The notes under the pieces: generated by a model
What the model was told of the DNA's origin: nothing
The model's input: only the letters and a program-made list of their open reading frames with translations
The model's database searches: none
In this document: positions 43,401 to 51,868 of the stretch, in pieces
Layout: each line of letters opens with the position of its first letter
Position numbering within the stretch: the stretch's first letter is position 1
Source of the DNA: Halobacteriales archaeon QS_9_68_17
GTDB lineage: Archaea; Halobacteriota; Halobacteria; Halobacteriales; Natronoarchaeaceae
Assembly: GCA_003023565.1 (NCBI GenBank)
Contig: PXSA01000041.1
Location: forward strand, 1-64,000
Length of the DNA: 64,000 nucleotides
Reading direction: 5' to 3'
Made by a program: the position numbers and the translations under genes

Positions 43401-46400
43401 AGTGTTATGAGTTATGATGCCATTTCCGACGAAGTTGTGCGTCCCGGGAACGGTCAGATCGAATACTTCCTTTCGACCAGTGTCGACGGCGGCGACTACC
43501 TCGTCCCACCGAAGATCCGCATCAACTACTTCACGGATGTCGGATGCAACGCCGCCGAGATCGATATCATCAAGCATTGCCTGCGCTCGTGTTCGTCCGG
43601 GATCGTCGTCTCGATGAACGTTCTGGTAGTACCGACCGGCGGGCCCCCCATCGGTAGCGATCATGGAACCGATGGGGAGTTCCTCGCGTCGGCGACGCTC
43701 GTCCGAGATGATACACTCCAGAGCCTGCTGTTTCTCGTCGGACTCGAAGCCGATAGCCTCGGCGTATCGGTCGACGTCTGCCCCGTAGATCTCGACGTAA
43801 TGCTGGATGTGCTTCGATTCGATAGTCCGACCGTCGTCGAGTTCGTACGTTCCACGCCGGTCGCGCTCACGGGTACTGGCGCGGATACCGTAGGTTTCAA
43901 GCAGTAACTGTACCTGCTTAGCGAGTTCCTCACTAATAGTCGATATGAGGACACTTGATCCCCCTGCTTCACGTACGGACACGGAGCCGTCCGCGTCCAT
44001 CAGCCCGCGGAGGAAGGCGTCGGCGTGCTCTGCGACCGTCAACTCCGGTGCGAGAGCAAGTTCCTCCTTCGGGGTTCGCATTCCCGCATTCGCGAATAGC
44101 CTCGCGATCGTCGCGCTATTGATGCGGATACAGGGGACTCTGTCGTCTCGGTACTCTATCTCCGGTCGCTTGTCGAACTTCTCGTCGAAGATGTCGGCTG
44201 CCCGTTCGAGCAACGTTTCGTCGCTGTTCGATATCCGGACCGTTCCACGGTTCCCGCCACGGCGGTTGAGCGCGATGTCGCCGTCTCCGAACACGAGCCC
44301 GAGGAGGTACATGAGGTCCGCATCGAATTTCTCCGGTACCGTGATGCTGTCACCGTGTCTGAGCATCAGTCGATCGAACTGCACATCCTCTCGCGTCACT
44401 CCGACAGCGTCGAGTATCCGATCTAATTTTCCTAATGGGACGTGCCGGTTCTTGAGGTGTAGGTAGATGAAGTCCTCGGACAGTTCCAGTTCTGCGGCCG
44501 CATCCCGCAGTGTCCCAAACTCTTCTCGTAATGACTCTCGAAGAGTCGATATCGATTCCCTTGCGAGACGTACCTTTTCCGTCGATAGTTCGAGGAACTT
44601 CCGAACCGGTACTTCGATCCGGTCGATATCGTCGTAGCGCGGGACAGCGACGTGATCGCCTGGGCTGACCGCAGAGACCTCTTTCCACTCGATCCCGTCG
44701 TTCCCGCACGTCAGAATCGGGGTGTTCACCGAGGCTTCGATTTCTTTTCCATAATTAGTTTCGAGTCGACGGCACGGTTTCTCCGGCATCCGCCACACGT
44801 TCGACGAGACGGAGTCGGTCATCTCCCCCGCGTCTCGATCGAACGACTGGACACCGACCATCTTCTCTACACTGGTTTCGGCGGTGACCGGGTCGGGGAG
44901 TTCCTCCTCCACGATTTCCTGGATCGACCTGAATCCCTTGTCTGTATGGAGTACAGTATCACCAGCAACGCAGAGCCCGGCGCTGGAGGAGCCCTTGCCC
45001 GAGGTGTACACCGAGCGCGGGGCGATGTTTTGGATATACGAGAGCATCTGGGAGTTGTGGGAGACGACGCCGTTGGAGACGTAGCTGTGCGTCCCGGCGA
45101 CCTCCAGGTCGTACACCCACTCGTCGTCGGGGTCGACGGCTTCGATCGACGTGATAGCTTCAGCAGTCGTCGTTCCCCCGTCGGCAATGGTCGGTGTGGC
45201 CGTCCCGGTCTGCACTGTTCTGTCTTCCACTCCGCAGACTGCGACCCTGTGGGACGTGTTGAGGTCCTCCGCTCGCACGGGCGCAAACCGACCGTCTGAC
45301 CGAACGAACAGGGGATGCGACGGGGTCACTTCCAGTTCCCGCCCGCTGGACGTCCGTATCCGGTACATCGTCTCCGGCGCTTCGCGCTTCCATACCTTCG
45401 TCGCACGTCGAGATTCGACCGTCCCGTCGTCGGCGAGCGACGGTACCTCGAAGCCCGCGTCGTCCCACACGCCGTCGTCTACCGGCTTCGGGTCGTCGAG
45501 GTTCTCCTCGACGAGCTCGCGGATCGGAACGTCGCGGCCGTCGCCGAGCGTAACCCGAGTATCCCCATCGACGCACTTCCCCGTTCCGGGGTCCCCTATC
45601 AGCAGCATGTGCAGGTCGCCGCGGATGCGCGACCCGTCGGGCAGGTGCTTCGTCACGCCCGAGAACAACTGGAGGATCATCGCGAGTTTCTCCTGGTCGT
45701 AGCCGTAGATGGAGGGGGCGATGGAGCCGACCATCTTCTCGTAGATGTCCGGCTGGCCGGAGAGTTCGACGATGGACTGCTTGTCGTCCTCGGTGATCTC
45801 CATGTCCTCGAACTGCTCCTCCTCGATCTCGACGGAGACGCCGTTCATGTACACGTCGAAGATGGGCGACTTCTCCTGTTGGTTGCCCTGCTGTTCGAGT
45901 TGTAACACGCCGGTCGCCGCGACGTGGTCGCCCGGCGTCACCTCGCCGGTGATGTCGTCCTCGATGTGCACGTCGATGGCCTGCGGGGTCTCGCCGCCGC
46001 GAAGGCCCTCGGGGCTCTCCTGTATGCGGACCTTCTGGGCGTCGACGAACTCCGACTGGTCGAAGTTGATCTGGAAAGGCCCCTGTCGCTCACACCCCTG
46101 GCACTCGTGGGGTTCCTGGAAGTCGCCGCTGGACTGCGGGACGCGCGTGAGCGTCCCGCAGCGCTGGCACTCGAACGCCGCTTCCTCGACCTTCGGGCGC
46201 ACGTCCGTCGCCTTGCGGACGATCCCGCGGACGGAGACGAGTTTGTTCACGTGCCGGGCGCGGATCTCCCGGATCTCCGTCGTCTCGGGGAGGTTCCGGA
46301 TGCGGACGTGGGCCTGTCCGAGGCTCACGTCGACCGGGAGGTCGTACAGCCGGAGCGCCTCCTCGGCGTACTCCTGTAGCTGCACGGGCTTCGAGAGGTA

Positions 46401-46568
46401 GTCGTCGGCCAGGTCGGGGTCGTACTTGTAGAGGTCCTGCCAGTCGACGTACAGCGACCGCCGTTCGTTGGGGTACTGCTGGGCGAGCTTCCCGATGTCG
46501 TCGCGGTAGTAGTTCCGGTAGAACTGCTCGAACGAGTCGACCAGTTCCGCGTTCTCCGCCTGGGCCAT
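40473..46568 (-). CDS. mcm: Replicative helicase MCM with three inteins
   Basis: A 2031-codon gene whose product, after three protein-splicing events, is a 698-aa MCM helicase. The N-terminal domain has zinc-type CxxC pairs near residues 134 and 156. The AAA+ domain has Walker A GDPGTGK|S (residues 325-331 then 506), pre-sensor GSSSAGL|T (526-532 then 1056), Walker B-like AAVDELDKMR|S (1086-1094 then 1731) and arginine-finger region PALISRFDLIF. The C-terminal winged helix starts near residue 1960. Junctions are consistent: each intein begins with Cys and ends His-Asn, followed by Ser or Thr. MCM unwinds DNA at forks. Confidence 0.95.
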   Translation of the reverse strand: MAQAENAELVDSFEQFYRNYYRDDIGKLAQQYPNERRSLYVDWQDLYKYDPDLADDYLSKPVQLQEYAEEALRLYDLPVDVSLGQAHVRIRNLPETTEIREIRARHVNKLVSVRGIVRKATDVRPKVEEAAFECQRCGTLTRVPQSSGDFQEPHECQGCERQGPFQINFDQSEFVDAQKVRIQESPEGLRGGETPQAIDVHIEDDITGEVTPGDHVAATGVLQLEQQGNQQEKSPIFDVYMNGVSVEIEEEQFEDMEITEDDKQSIVELSGQPDIYEKMVGSIAPSIYGYDQEKLAMILQLFSGVTKHLPDGSRIRGDLHMLLIGDPGTGKCVDGDTRVTLGDGRDVPIRELVEENLDDPKPVDDGVWDDAGFEVPSLADDGTVESRRATKVWKREAPETMYRIRTSSGRELEVTPSHPLFVRSDGRFAPVRAEDLNTSHRVAVCGVEDRTVQTGTATPTIADGGTTTAEAITSIEAVDPDDEWVYDLEVAGTHSYVSNGVVSHNSQMLSYIQNIAPRSVYTSGKGSSSAGLCVAGDTVLHTDKGFRSIQEIVEEELPDPVTAETSVEKMVGVQSFDRDAGEMTDSVSSNVWRMPEKPCRRLETNYGKEIEASVNTPILTCGNDGIEWKEVSAVSPGDHVAVPRYDDIDRIEVPVRKFLELSTEKVRLARESISTLRESLREEFGTLRDAAAELELSEDFIYLHLKNRHVPLGKLDRILDAVGVTREDVQFDRLMLRHGDSITVPEKFDADLMYLLGLVFGDGDIALNRRGGNRGTVRISNSDETLLERAADIFDEKFDKRPEIEYRDDRVPCIRINSATIARLFANAGMRTPKEELALAPELTVAEHADAFLRGLMDADGSVSVREAGGSSVLISTISEELAKQVQLLLETYGIRASTRERDRRGTYELDDGRTIESKHIQHYVEIYGADVDRYAEAIGFESDEKQQALECIISDERRRREELPIGSMIATDGGPAGRYYQNVHRDDDPGRTRAQAMLDDIDLGGVASDIREVVDADLRWDEVVAAVDTGRKEVFDLTVPGTHNFVGNGIITHNTAAAVRDDFGDGQQWTLEAGALVLADQGIAAVDELDKMRCVTGDTLVHLGDGRVSRIRDLAHEVAPDGNIEELSNGRTIRDIDFEAWTMTERGQLVRRPVTAIHEYDAPDDLIEVTLESGETLTTTADHPFFVAKNGDRVEKTAADLDEREWAYVPRSIPREATDGGAATVAPEGTDSGVSPSFAAVLGYLAGDGNLYYDRNEGVYGIRFTNAEEELLADFERAGRDTFDTAPVRPPSEQRDDGVETVRVTGRQVADRVLDAGMNLETYDGKRLPEAVTESSSLAKAAFLRALGDSEGSVDERSVKITSASYELLLSAKHLLLEFGVSSQIQTREHPEKRDIYILAITDADSLVAFDRHVGFTLDWKRQALEDVVETVDGGRTILDVIPDCGDLLFELRSSLRLQQSECGINDATYCNFENGDANISFGCARDVLAAFERRKETARKDRSRISSLSWDELEHLKERYQVSQRELANGTEYNQQSISRSWGDAPALQATVQQRITAIIDEVAETNIGPFRDLVRGDVKWRRVESVDTVTADDVDDRRKLLRGELADLLDCNPDHVVSHARDLLQSEPAIDDWVSLRDELERYGIALQRLATDLGVAGSTVSRWVNGVVETDRFDDTRAAALERIRVQRHEIKGLIDEIDDRKGAKVYDLTVEGTHNFVANGMVVHNSEDRSAMHEALEQQKISVSKAGINATLKSRCSLLGAANPKYGRFDQYESIGEQIDLEPALISRFDLIFTVTDQPDEEEDKNLAEHILTTNYAGELNTQRTEMASPDVSREEVEDVTEEVDPVIDAELLRKYVAYAKQNCHPRMTDEAREAVRDFYVDLRAKGQDEDAPVPVTARKLEALVRLAEASARVRLSDTVSLDDAERVIEIVRSCLQDIGVDPETGQFDADVVETGTSKSQRDRIKNLKQLIGDIEEEYDEGAPVDVVMERADEIGMDHSKTEHEIEKLKQKGEVYEPRTDHLRTT
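41379..43286 (-). mobile_element. Intein 3 in mcm (636 aa, with endonuclease and extra HTH segments)
   Basis: Residues 1095-1730, starting CVTGDTLVHLGDGR and ending FVANGMVVHN before Ser1731. LAGLIDADG helices: VLGYLAGDGN near 1242 and FLRALGDSEGSV near 1344. In the second the expected acidic residue is retained (GDSEG). Between the endonuclease and the C-terminal splicing block lie about 250 extra residues with HTH-like units, LADLLDCNPDHVVSHARD and QRLATDLGVAGSTVSRWV, unusual for an intein and adding length. Confidence 0.9.
43404..44972 (-). mobile_element. Intein 2 in mcm (523 aa, with LAGLIDADG endonuclease)
   Basis: Residues 533-1055, starting CVAGDTVLHTD and ending GNGIITHN before Thr1056. 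The endonuclease has two LAGLIDADG helices, LLGLVFGDGD near 755 and FLRGLMDADGSV near 852, and both carry the catalytic acidic residue. A helical segment with ELSEDFIYLHLKNRHVPL resembles an added DNA-binding region. The element could be active for homing. Confidence 0.93.
45054..45575 (-). mobile_element. Intein 1 in mcm (174 aa, mini-intein)
   Basis: Residues 332-505 of the precursor. It starts CVDGDTRVTL immediately after the Walker A lysine and ends SNGVVSHN before Ser506. Splicing block B is seen in SGRELEVTPSHPLF. At 174 aa there is no room for a homing endonuclease, and no LAGLIDADG motif is present, so this copy cannot home by itself. Confidence 0.93.
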
Positions 46569-46729
46569 TCACCCCTGCTTAGTCCCGGATCCCCTATGAA
46601 GTTTCGCAAACGCCGGAGTGAAAGTGGAGGGCCGGCGGTCGACGCGTCGGCTCCCGACCGGCGACCGCCCGCACGCGATGGCCGCTACCACCACGATCAA
46701 CAGCGTTATCCCCGTCGTTTCGGGTGACC

Positions 46730-47562
46730 ATGTCCGTACCATCCGCGACGCTCCCCGGCGGCGACGAACTGCCGGTCGCCGGCGCGGGCACGTGGGACAT
46801 CGAGGGCGACACCGTCCGCGAGTCGGTCCGCGCCGCGCTCGACGCGGCTACGCCCACGTCGACACCGCCGAGGGGTACACGAACGAGAACGAGATCGGCG
46901 ACGTCCTCGCCGACTACGACCGCGACGACGTCTTCCTCACCTCGAAGGTGCTCCCGAAGAACCTCGGCTACGAGGACGTCCTCCGCTCCTGCGAGGCGAC
47001 GCTCGACCGCCTCGGCACCGACTACCTCTACCTGATCCACTGGCCCAACCCCGCTATCTCGCTCCGCGAGACGCTCTCCGTGATAGAGAAGCTCCACGAC
47101 GAGGGACCGGCCTGCAACGTCGGCGTCTCCAACTTCAGCGCGTACCAGTTGAGCGCCGCCCATCACGTCTCGGACGTGCCGATCGCCGTCAACCAGGTCG
47201 AGTTCCACCCCTGGTTCCAGCGCCCCGACCTCGTCGACTACTGCCGCGAGACCGACACCGTGATCGGGGCCGCCACGCCGCTGGCCCGCACGGCGACCTT
47301 CGAGGACGACACCGTGCAGGAACTCGCCGAGCAGTACGAGAAGTCGCCCGCCCGGATCGTCCTGAAGTGGGCCGTCGAGAACGACGTCGTCGTCCTCCCG
47401 AAGTCCTCCTCGCCCGAACACGTCCGCCAGAACCTCGACCTGTTCGACTGGGACCTGGACGACGAGGACCGCCGCCGCCTCGACGAGGCCGACCGCGACG
47501 ACCCCGTCTACGACTTCCCCGCCCGCGACTGGAGCGGCGACGTGTACGGCATCTCGGAGTAG
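46730..47562 (+). CDS. Aldo/keto reductase with a one-base frame break
   Basis: An approximately 277-aa AKR of the 2,5-diketo-gluconate reductase type. The first 40 residues (MSVPSATLPGGDELPVAGAG, ESVRAALDA) read from ATG 46730; near 46847 the frame shifts by one base and continues GYAHVDTAEGYTNENEIGDV through the catalytic D, Y and K (VFLTSKVLPKNLGY, YLYLIHWPNP) to the cofactor end VVLPKSSSPEHVRQ. One extra G at GACGCGGCTACG would restore it. Only this one defect is seen, so a sequencing error or a very recent mutation is likely. Confidence 0.7.
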
Positions 47563-47994
47563 CTACGCCGTCGGCGGCCAGTTCGCGTCGAACCGGTACT
47601 CCTCCGCCCGGTTGATCGAACTGTCCGGCTGGTCCGGGGGCTCGACGCGGAGCGCCATCTTCGTCTCGAACTCGCTCTCGTTGACCAGGTAGAGTTCGTC
47701 GAGGTCGTCCGAATACACGACGAAGTAGTCCACGTCACCGTCGTAGCGCTCGTGGACGTTTCCGGTCGAGTTGGTGTGCTGGGACTTCCCGTGGACGTGG
47801 ACTTTCCCGTCCGCGAGCCAGCCCGTCTTTATCCGGATCTTAAGCGGATCGCCGTCAGCCGTCTCGGCGACGGCGTCGTACCGCTGGTTGTCGCCGAAGG
47901 GCCTCGCGACCGGGATCGCTCGGCGTTTGAGTTCCGCCACGACGACCGCCTCAGTCGCGTCGCCCTTCTCGTGGGATCCCAAGGTCGGTGGCAC
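47563..47994 (-). CDS. PD-(D/E)XK endonuclease-like protein
   Basis: A 143-aa protein of the group-I-intron-associated PD-(D/E)XK type. RAIPVARPFGDNQRYDAVAE contains the metal-site D, DPLKIRIKTGWLADGKVHVH the strand with the K-x-K residues (I-K-T), and YFVVYSDDLDELYLV the distal strand. The catalytic Asp and Lys are present. Start GTG at 47994 gives MPPTLGSHEKGDATEAVVVA; TTG 47985 is an alternative. It lies 200 bases from tRNA-Pro and 27 bases of DNA from the convergent AKR. Confidence 0.65.
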   Translation of the reverse strand: MPPTLGSHEKGDATEAVVVAELKRRAIPVARPFGDNQRYDAVAETADGDPLKIRIKTGWLADGKVHVHGKSQHTNSTGNVHERYDGDVDYFVVYSDDLDELYLVNESEFETKMALRVEPPDQPDSSINRAEEYRFDANWPPTA

Positions 47995-48084
47995 CGCGAA
48001 CGGATGGCCTCGGTTTCGTACAGAAACCTGTAGCGGTAAGCGCCTCGTCGCTCGGCAGTACCCAGCGACGCCTCGCGACAGAAG

Positions 48085-48165
48085 TGAGACCGCCGGATTC
48101 GAACCGACGGGAGACTGACCCCGCTCGTCTTCCGGGGCTCGAACCGGGAATCGAACGATTCACTC
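48085..48165 (-). other. tRNA 3'-end-like fragments
   Basis: On the minus strand, two T-arm-like segments lie beside the true tRNA: GTCGGTTCGAATCCGGC (five-base T-stem pairs fully, complement near 48093-48109, followed by GGTCTCA) and CCCGGTTCGAGCCCCGG (one mismatch, complement near 48132-48148). Neither has matching 5' halves. They resemble the 3' tRNA ends left behind by integration of genetic elements into tRNA genes, although independent origin cannot be excluded. Confidence 0.4.
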
Positions 48166-48193
48166 CTCACCGCCTTTCGTCGGCGGAACCGTA

Positions 48194-48267
48194 TGGGATC
48201 GCCCGGATTCGAACCGGGGTTATTGCGTCCCAAACGCAAAAGGATAGCCAGGCTACCCCACGATCCC
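48194..48267 (-). tRNA. tRNA-Pro (anticodon TGG)
   Basis: On the minus strand the sequence folds as a complete tRNA of 74 bases. The acceptor stem GGGATCG pairs with CGATCCC; the anticodon stem TTGCG/CGCAA encloses the loop TTTGGGA with anticodon TGG at positions 34-36 and G37, the expected base for proline tRNA. The T-arm reads CCCCGGTTCGAATCCGGGC-like with GGTTCGAAT. The discriminator is A, and CCA is not encoded. No intron is present. Confidence 0.93.
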
Positions 48268-48463
48268 GCGGTTACTCGTTCGCCCGACCCAGTGTAAAGG
48301 GTTTCGCTACCGACCGCCCTCACACCCCCCACAGCACCGCGATGCCGGCCGTCGTCGCGCGGCAACCAGCAGTCGGCGGGTCGTCAACCTTCTCAGGGGC
48401 GAGGCTGCGGTTCCCGGCGTGCGATAAGCGGCGAAAACGGTCGAAACAGCGGTGACCCGGAAG

Positions 48464-50561
48464 CTACGGGTCGTCCTCGTTCAGTTCGATGTCGGCGACG
48501 ATGTCGTAGGGGTGGTGCTCCTTCCTGACGCCGTCGAGGATGATGAACGCTTCCGTGGGGTCGAGGAAGTGGCTCGTCACCGCCCGGCCGAGGTCCGTCG
48601 GCTCGAACCCGTCGATGAACTCGTACTCCAGTAGCTTGCCGAGGGCGTGTTTCGTCGGCACGTCGCCGATCATGCGGTCGTTGAGCCGCTTCGCCTGCTT
48701 CCCGGCGACGGTGATGTTCGCGAGCGTCTCCTCGACGGCGGAGCTCTCGTCGTAGCGGGTGCGGACGGCCTCCATGTCGCCTTTGAGGAGCTTGAACGCC
48801 ACCTCGTCCTCGGACGTCTCCATGCTGCCGTGGTAGCTTCCGTCGGGTTCGACGAGGACGTACACCTTCCCCTTGTCGTGGTAGTCGGGGCGGCCGGCGC
48901 GGCCGAGCATCTGGTGGAACTCCTGGACGGTGAGCCACTCGATGCCCATCGCCAGCGTGTCGAAGACGACCTGCGAGGCGGGGAAGTCGACGCCCGCCGC
49001 GAGCGCCGCGGTGGTGACGACCGCGGCGAGGTCCTGTTTCGCGAACTTGCGCTCGACGGTCTTCCGGCGGCCGTAGTCGAGGCCGGCGTGGTAAGGCGCG
49101 GAGTCGTACTCCAGCTTCCGGCTGATCTCGTGGCAGCGCCGCCGGGAGTTGGTGAAGACGATCGTCTGGCCGCGGTAGCCCTTCGACGACTTCGTGTCGA
49201 ACTCCCGGCGGACGAGCTTGTTCTCGATGTCGGGTTTCTCCCTGCCGTCGGCGAAGGTGACGTGGCGCTCGATGGGGACCGGCCGCTCCTCGAACTCGAC
49301 GAGGTTCGACTCCAGTTTCCCCGCGAGTTCGCTCGGGTTCCCGACGGTCGCGGAGAGGTAGATCCACTGCGCGCCGTCGTAACCGCTCTGCGGTGACGAC
49401 GAGCCTCCGCTCGCTTCGTCCTCTCGCGGGCTCTGCCCGCTCGACTGGTCCGCGGAGCTGCGCTCCGCGCTACTCGCGGAGACGCCGTAGTCGCGGCGCT
49501 CCTCGGCCCACCGCTCGCAGTAGTGCTTCAGCCGCGAGACGAGGCCGTCGAGGCGGTGGCCCCGGCCCTCCTCCTGGAGGGTGTGGACCTCGTCGATGAC
49601 GACGGTGCCGATGTCGCCGAGGTCGCGGCCGGTCCGCAGGGCGTGGTCGATCCCCTCGTACGTGCCGACGATCACGTCGGCGTTCGGGTCGAACCGGTTG
49701 CCGTCGTCGCGGACGCGGCTCGCGCCGACGCGGATGGAGACGTCCACGAGGTCGCCGTACTCGTCCTCGAAGTCCTCGTGCTTCTGGTTGGCGAGCGCGA
49801 CGAGCGGGACGAGAAACAGCATCTTCCCGTTGCCGTTCAGCGACCGGTTGAGGCCGGTCATCTCGCCGACGAGCGTCTTCCCGGTCGCCGTCGCGCTGAC
49901 GACCAGCTGGTCGCGCCCCTCGAACAGGCCGTTCTCGACGGCGAGGCTCTGGACCGGCAGGAGCGTCTCGAAGCGGTCTTCGAGGAGGCCCTGAACCCCC
50001 GGATGGAGGTTCAGGCTGTCGACGCGCACCTCGTCGATCTCGTCGGTCGTGGCGCTGATCTCGTCGAACTTCGTGAGGTCCGGGTCGAGGTTGCCCTTCA
50101 GGAGGTTCGTGATCCGCTCTAAGTCCTGCACGTCGAGCAGGAGCTCTTCGAGGCGGTCCCGGGCGGCGCTGGTCATGTCGCCCTGGTAGGAGAGTTCGCG
50201 CCCGAGCTCCTGTTTCGCGCAGCCCGGGCAGATGTACTCGTCGTCGGCCTCGATCGCGGTGTCGGCGGTGATGGGCGAGTAGCGGCCGTTCGAGGCGCAG
50301 TAGCGGCAGGGGGGGGACGAACTGATCGGGGTCGCGGGGCTCCTCGCTGGAGCCCTGCTTGATCCGGAACCGGCCCGGACGCGGCCCCGCGTCCGTCTGC
50401 TTCAGTTCGAGCTTCGCGCGGAACACCCTGGTGCCGTCGTACTGAGACCGGGTCGCGGTGCTCGCCGAGCCTCGCTCGGCGGCGCGCTCGACGACGGCGA
50501 GGTAGTCGCCGCCGGACTCGTGGAGGAACAGGGTGTCCACCTGCTGGACCTGCTGTGACAC
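48464..50561 (-). CDS. DEAD/DEAH-box helicase (frame broken at a G8 tract)
   Basis: An approximately 698-aa SF2 helicase. The N-terminal part (from 50561: MSQQVQQVDTLFLHESGGDY, FRAKLELKQTDAGPRPGRF) leads into a homopolymer of eight G (C8 in the sense strand) at 50309-50316, after which the frame must shift by one to give the zinc-ribbon PPCRYCASNGRY and CPGCAKQELG and the intact 570-aa core. Core motifs: SATATGKT (I), VIDEVHTLQ (II, DEVH), FTNSRRRCHEISRK (IV), TTAALAAGVDFP (V) and GRAGRPDYH (VI). It may be a DNA or RNA helicase; the family is common in haloarchaea. Confidence 0.8.
50309..50316 (+). repeat. Run of eight G in the helicase gene
   Basis: Eight consecutive G in the plus strand. 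With seven, the helicase frame is open from 50561 to 48464. Phase variation by slipped-strand copying, a disabling mutation or a base-calling error are all possible. Confidence 0.8.
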
Positions 50562-50603
50562 GGCGCCAGTTACGAGATGCGGGTATTTCAGGTGTTCGGA
50601 ACG

Positions 50604-50810
50604 CTACGCGACCGTGAACCGAGGGCGGCGCGTCACCGTCGCGTCGCAGTCGGGACAGCGGTACGTCTCGCGCTCGTAGTCGTCGGCCGATTCCTCGCGG
50701 ACGTCCCAGTCGCCGTCGGGCGGGCTCTCGTGCCCGCAGTCGGGGCAGGTGAGTACCGCCTTCCGACCGGACCGGGCGTCGCTGTCGGGGAAGGGGTCAG
50801 GGCGGGTCAT
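50604..50810 (-). CDS. Small zinc-ribbon protein
   Basis: A 68-aa protein with CPDCGHE near residue 22 and CPDCDAT near residue 52, the two knuckles of a zinc ribbon, and a basic C-terminus (TRRPRFTVA). It shares the strand of the helicase and its stop lies 42 bases upstream of the helicase start. One of the several haloarchaeal small zinc-ribbon proteins in this window; function unknown. Confidence 0.65.
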   Translation of the reverse strand: MTRPDPFPDSDARSGRKAVLTCPDCGHESPPDGDWDVREESADDYERETYRCPDCDATVTRRPRFTVA

Positions 50811-50871
50811 CGACGCACGCTAGGCGCTCAGCGGGCAAAAACCTCTTGCTGGCGTCGAAACGATCCTGACG

Positions 50872-51366
50872 GTTCGACCGGGTCGCCGGCGCGGTCGCCG
50901 CCCCGCGCGGGTCGCCTTCGCGGCGGAGTCGCTCCTCGCGGGCTACCCGACCGCCGAGAGCGTCCGCCTCGCCGGGATCGATGACGCCGGGGTCGCCGGC
51001 GACGCCGGGGCGACGGTCGCGCGCCGGGACAGCGACATCCCGCCACAGGTGGCCGTCGTCGCTCCCGTCTCTCCCGACGAGTACGACCTGGCCGTCGGCG
51101 TGCACCCGACCGGACGACACGGGCTCGGCAGCGTCCACCGGTCCGCCGAGGAGTACGCTCGCAACGACTACCGGCTGGTCGGCGCGAGCGTCCCGCAGCC
51201 GTTTCGGACCACTGCGTCGACGGTCGCGACGATCTTGCGGAACCTGGACTTCGTCGCGCTGCTCGACGGCGAGCGGTACCACGGCGAGGAGGGCGTTTCG
51301 GCGGAGGACGGCCGGGACGTCGCTCGCCGCGGGGTCCGGACGCCGAACCCATCCCGCCGGCCGTCA
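50872..51366 (+). pseudogene. Possible decayed or start-less gene
   Basis: The plus strand frame reads TVRPGRRRGRRPARVAFAAE and SLLAGYPTAESVRLAGIDDA, later NDYRLVGASVPQPFRTTAST and VATILRNLDFVALLDGERYH, which is protein-like in pattern. No start codon exists near the beginning, and the end merges into the antisense of the cupin gene. It could be the interior of a lost gene. I do not recognise a family. Confidence 0.3.
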
Positions 51367-51777
51367 CTCGGTCAGTCGGATCTCGTCGTCGCCGTTCGGG
51401 ACCGCACAGAGGAACGCTCCCGGGTCGTCGCCCTCGTTGCGGTACCAGTGGACGGTGCCCGCCGGGATAAGCAGGGAGTCCCCGGCCGAGACCTCGTACT
51501 CCTCGTCGCCGTCGACGGCTTCGCCGTCTGCTCGATGCGCCCCCGGCGCATCGCTGATCCCGACGACGTACTCGCCCTCCAGCACGTACTGCTCGTGTTC
51601 GACCTCGTTCGTGTGTCGGGGGACCTCGGCACCGGGGTCCAGCGCGAACCGCCGGATCGCGAAGTTCGGCGCGCCGTGGTCCTCGCCGACGAGGACGCCC
51701 TTCGAGAGGCCCTCGGCGGCGTCGACCGGCTCGTACTCCACGTCGCCCGCGCTCCTGACCAGTGGCTCGGTGTCCAT
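51364..51777 (-). CDS. Cupin-domain protein
   Basis: A 137-aa single-domain cupin. The first metal motif is in EVPRHTNEVEHEQYVLEGEY (H-x-x-x-E-H-E) and the second in IPAGTVHWYRNEGDDP (G-x-x-H). It starts MDTEPLVRSAGDVEYEPVDA from ATG 51777; longer frames read through non-coding sequence. Small cupins of this kind bind metals and sugars or act in dioxygenation; substrate unknown. Confidence 0.85.
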   Translation of the reverse strand: MDTEPLVRSAGDVEYEPVDAAEGLSKGVLVGEDHGAPNFAIRRFALDPGAEVPRHTNEVEHEQYVLEGEYVVGISDAPGAHRADGEAVDGDEEYEVSAGDSLLIPAGTVHWYRNEGDDPGAFLCAVPNGDDEIRLTE

Positions 51778-51868
51778 GAGCGGCGGTACGTGCCGAGGCC
51801 CGTAATCGTATCGGAACGCCGCCGCGCTCGGGAGTGCTTTAATAATCAGCGCGTGGCAACGGTCTCCT

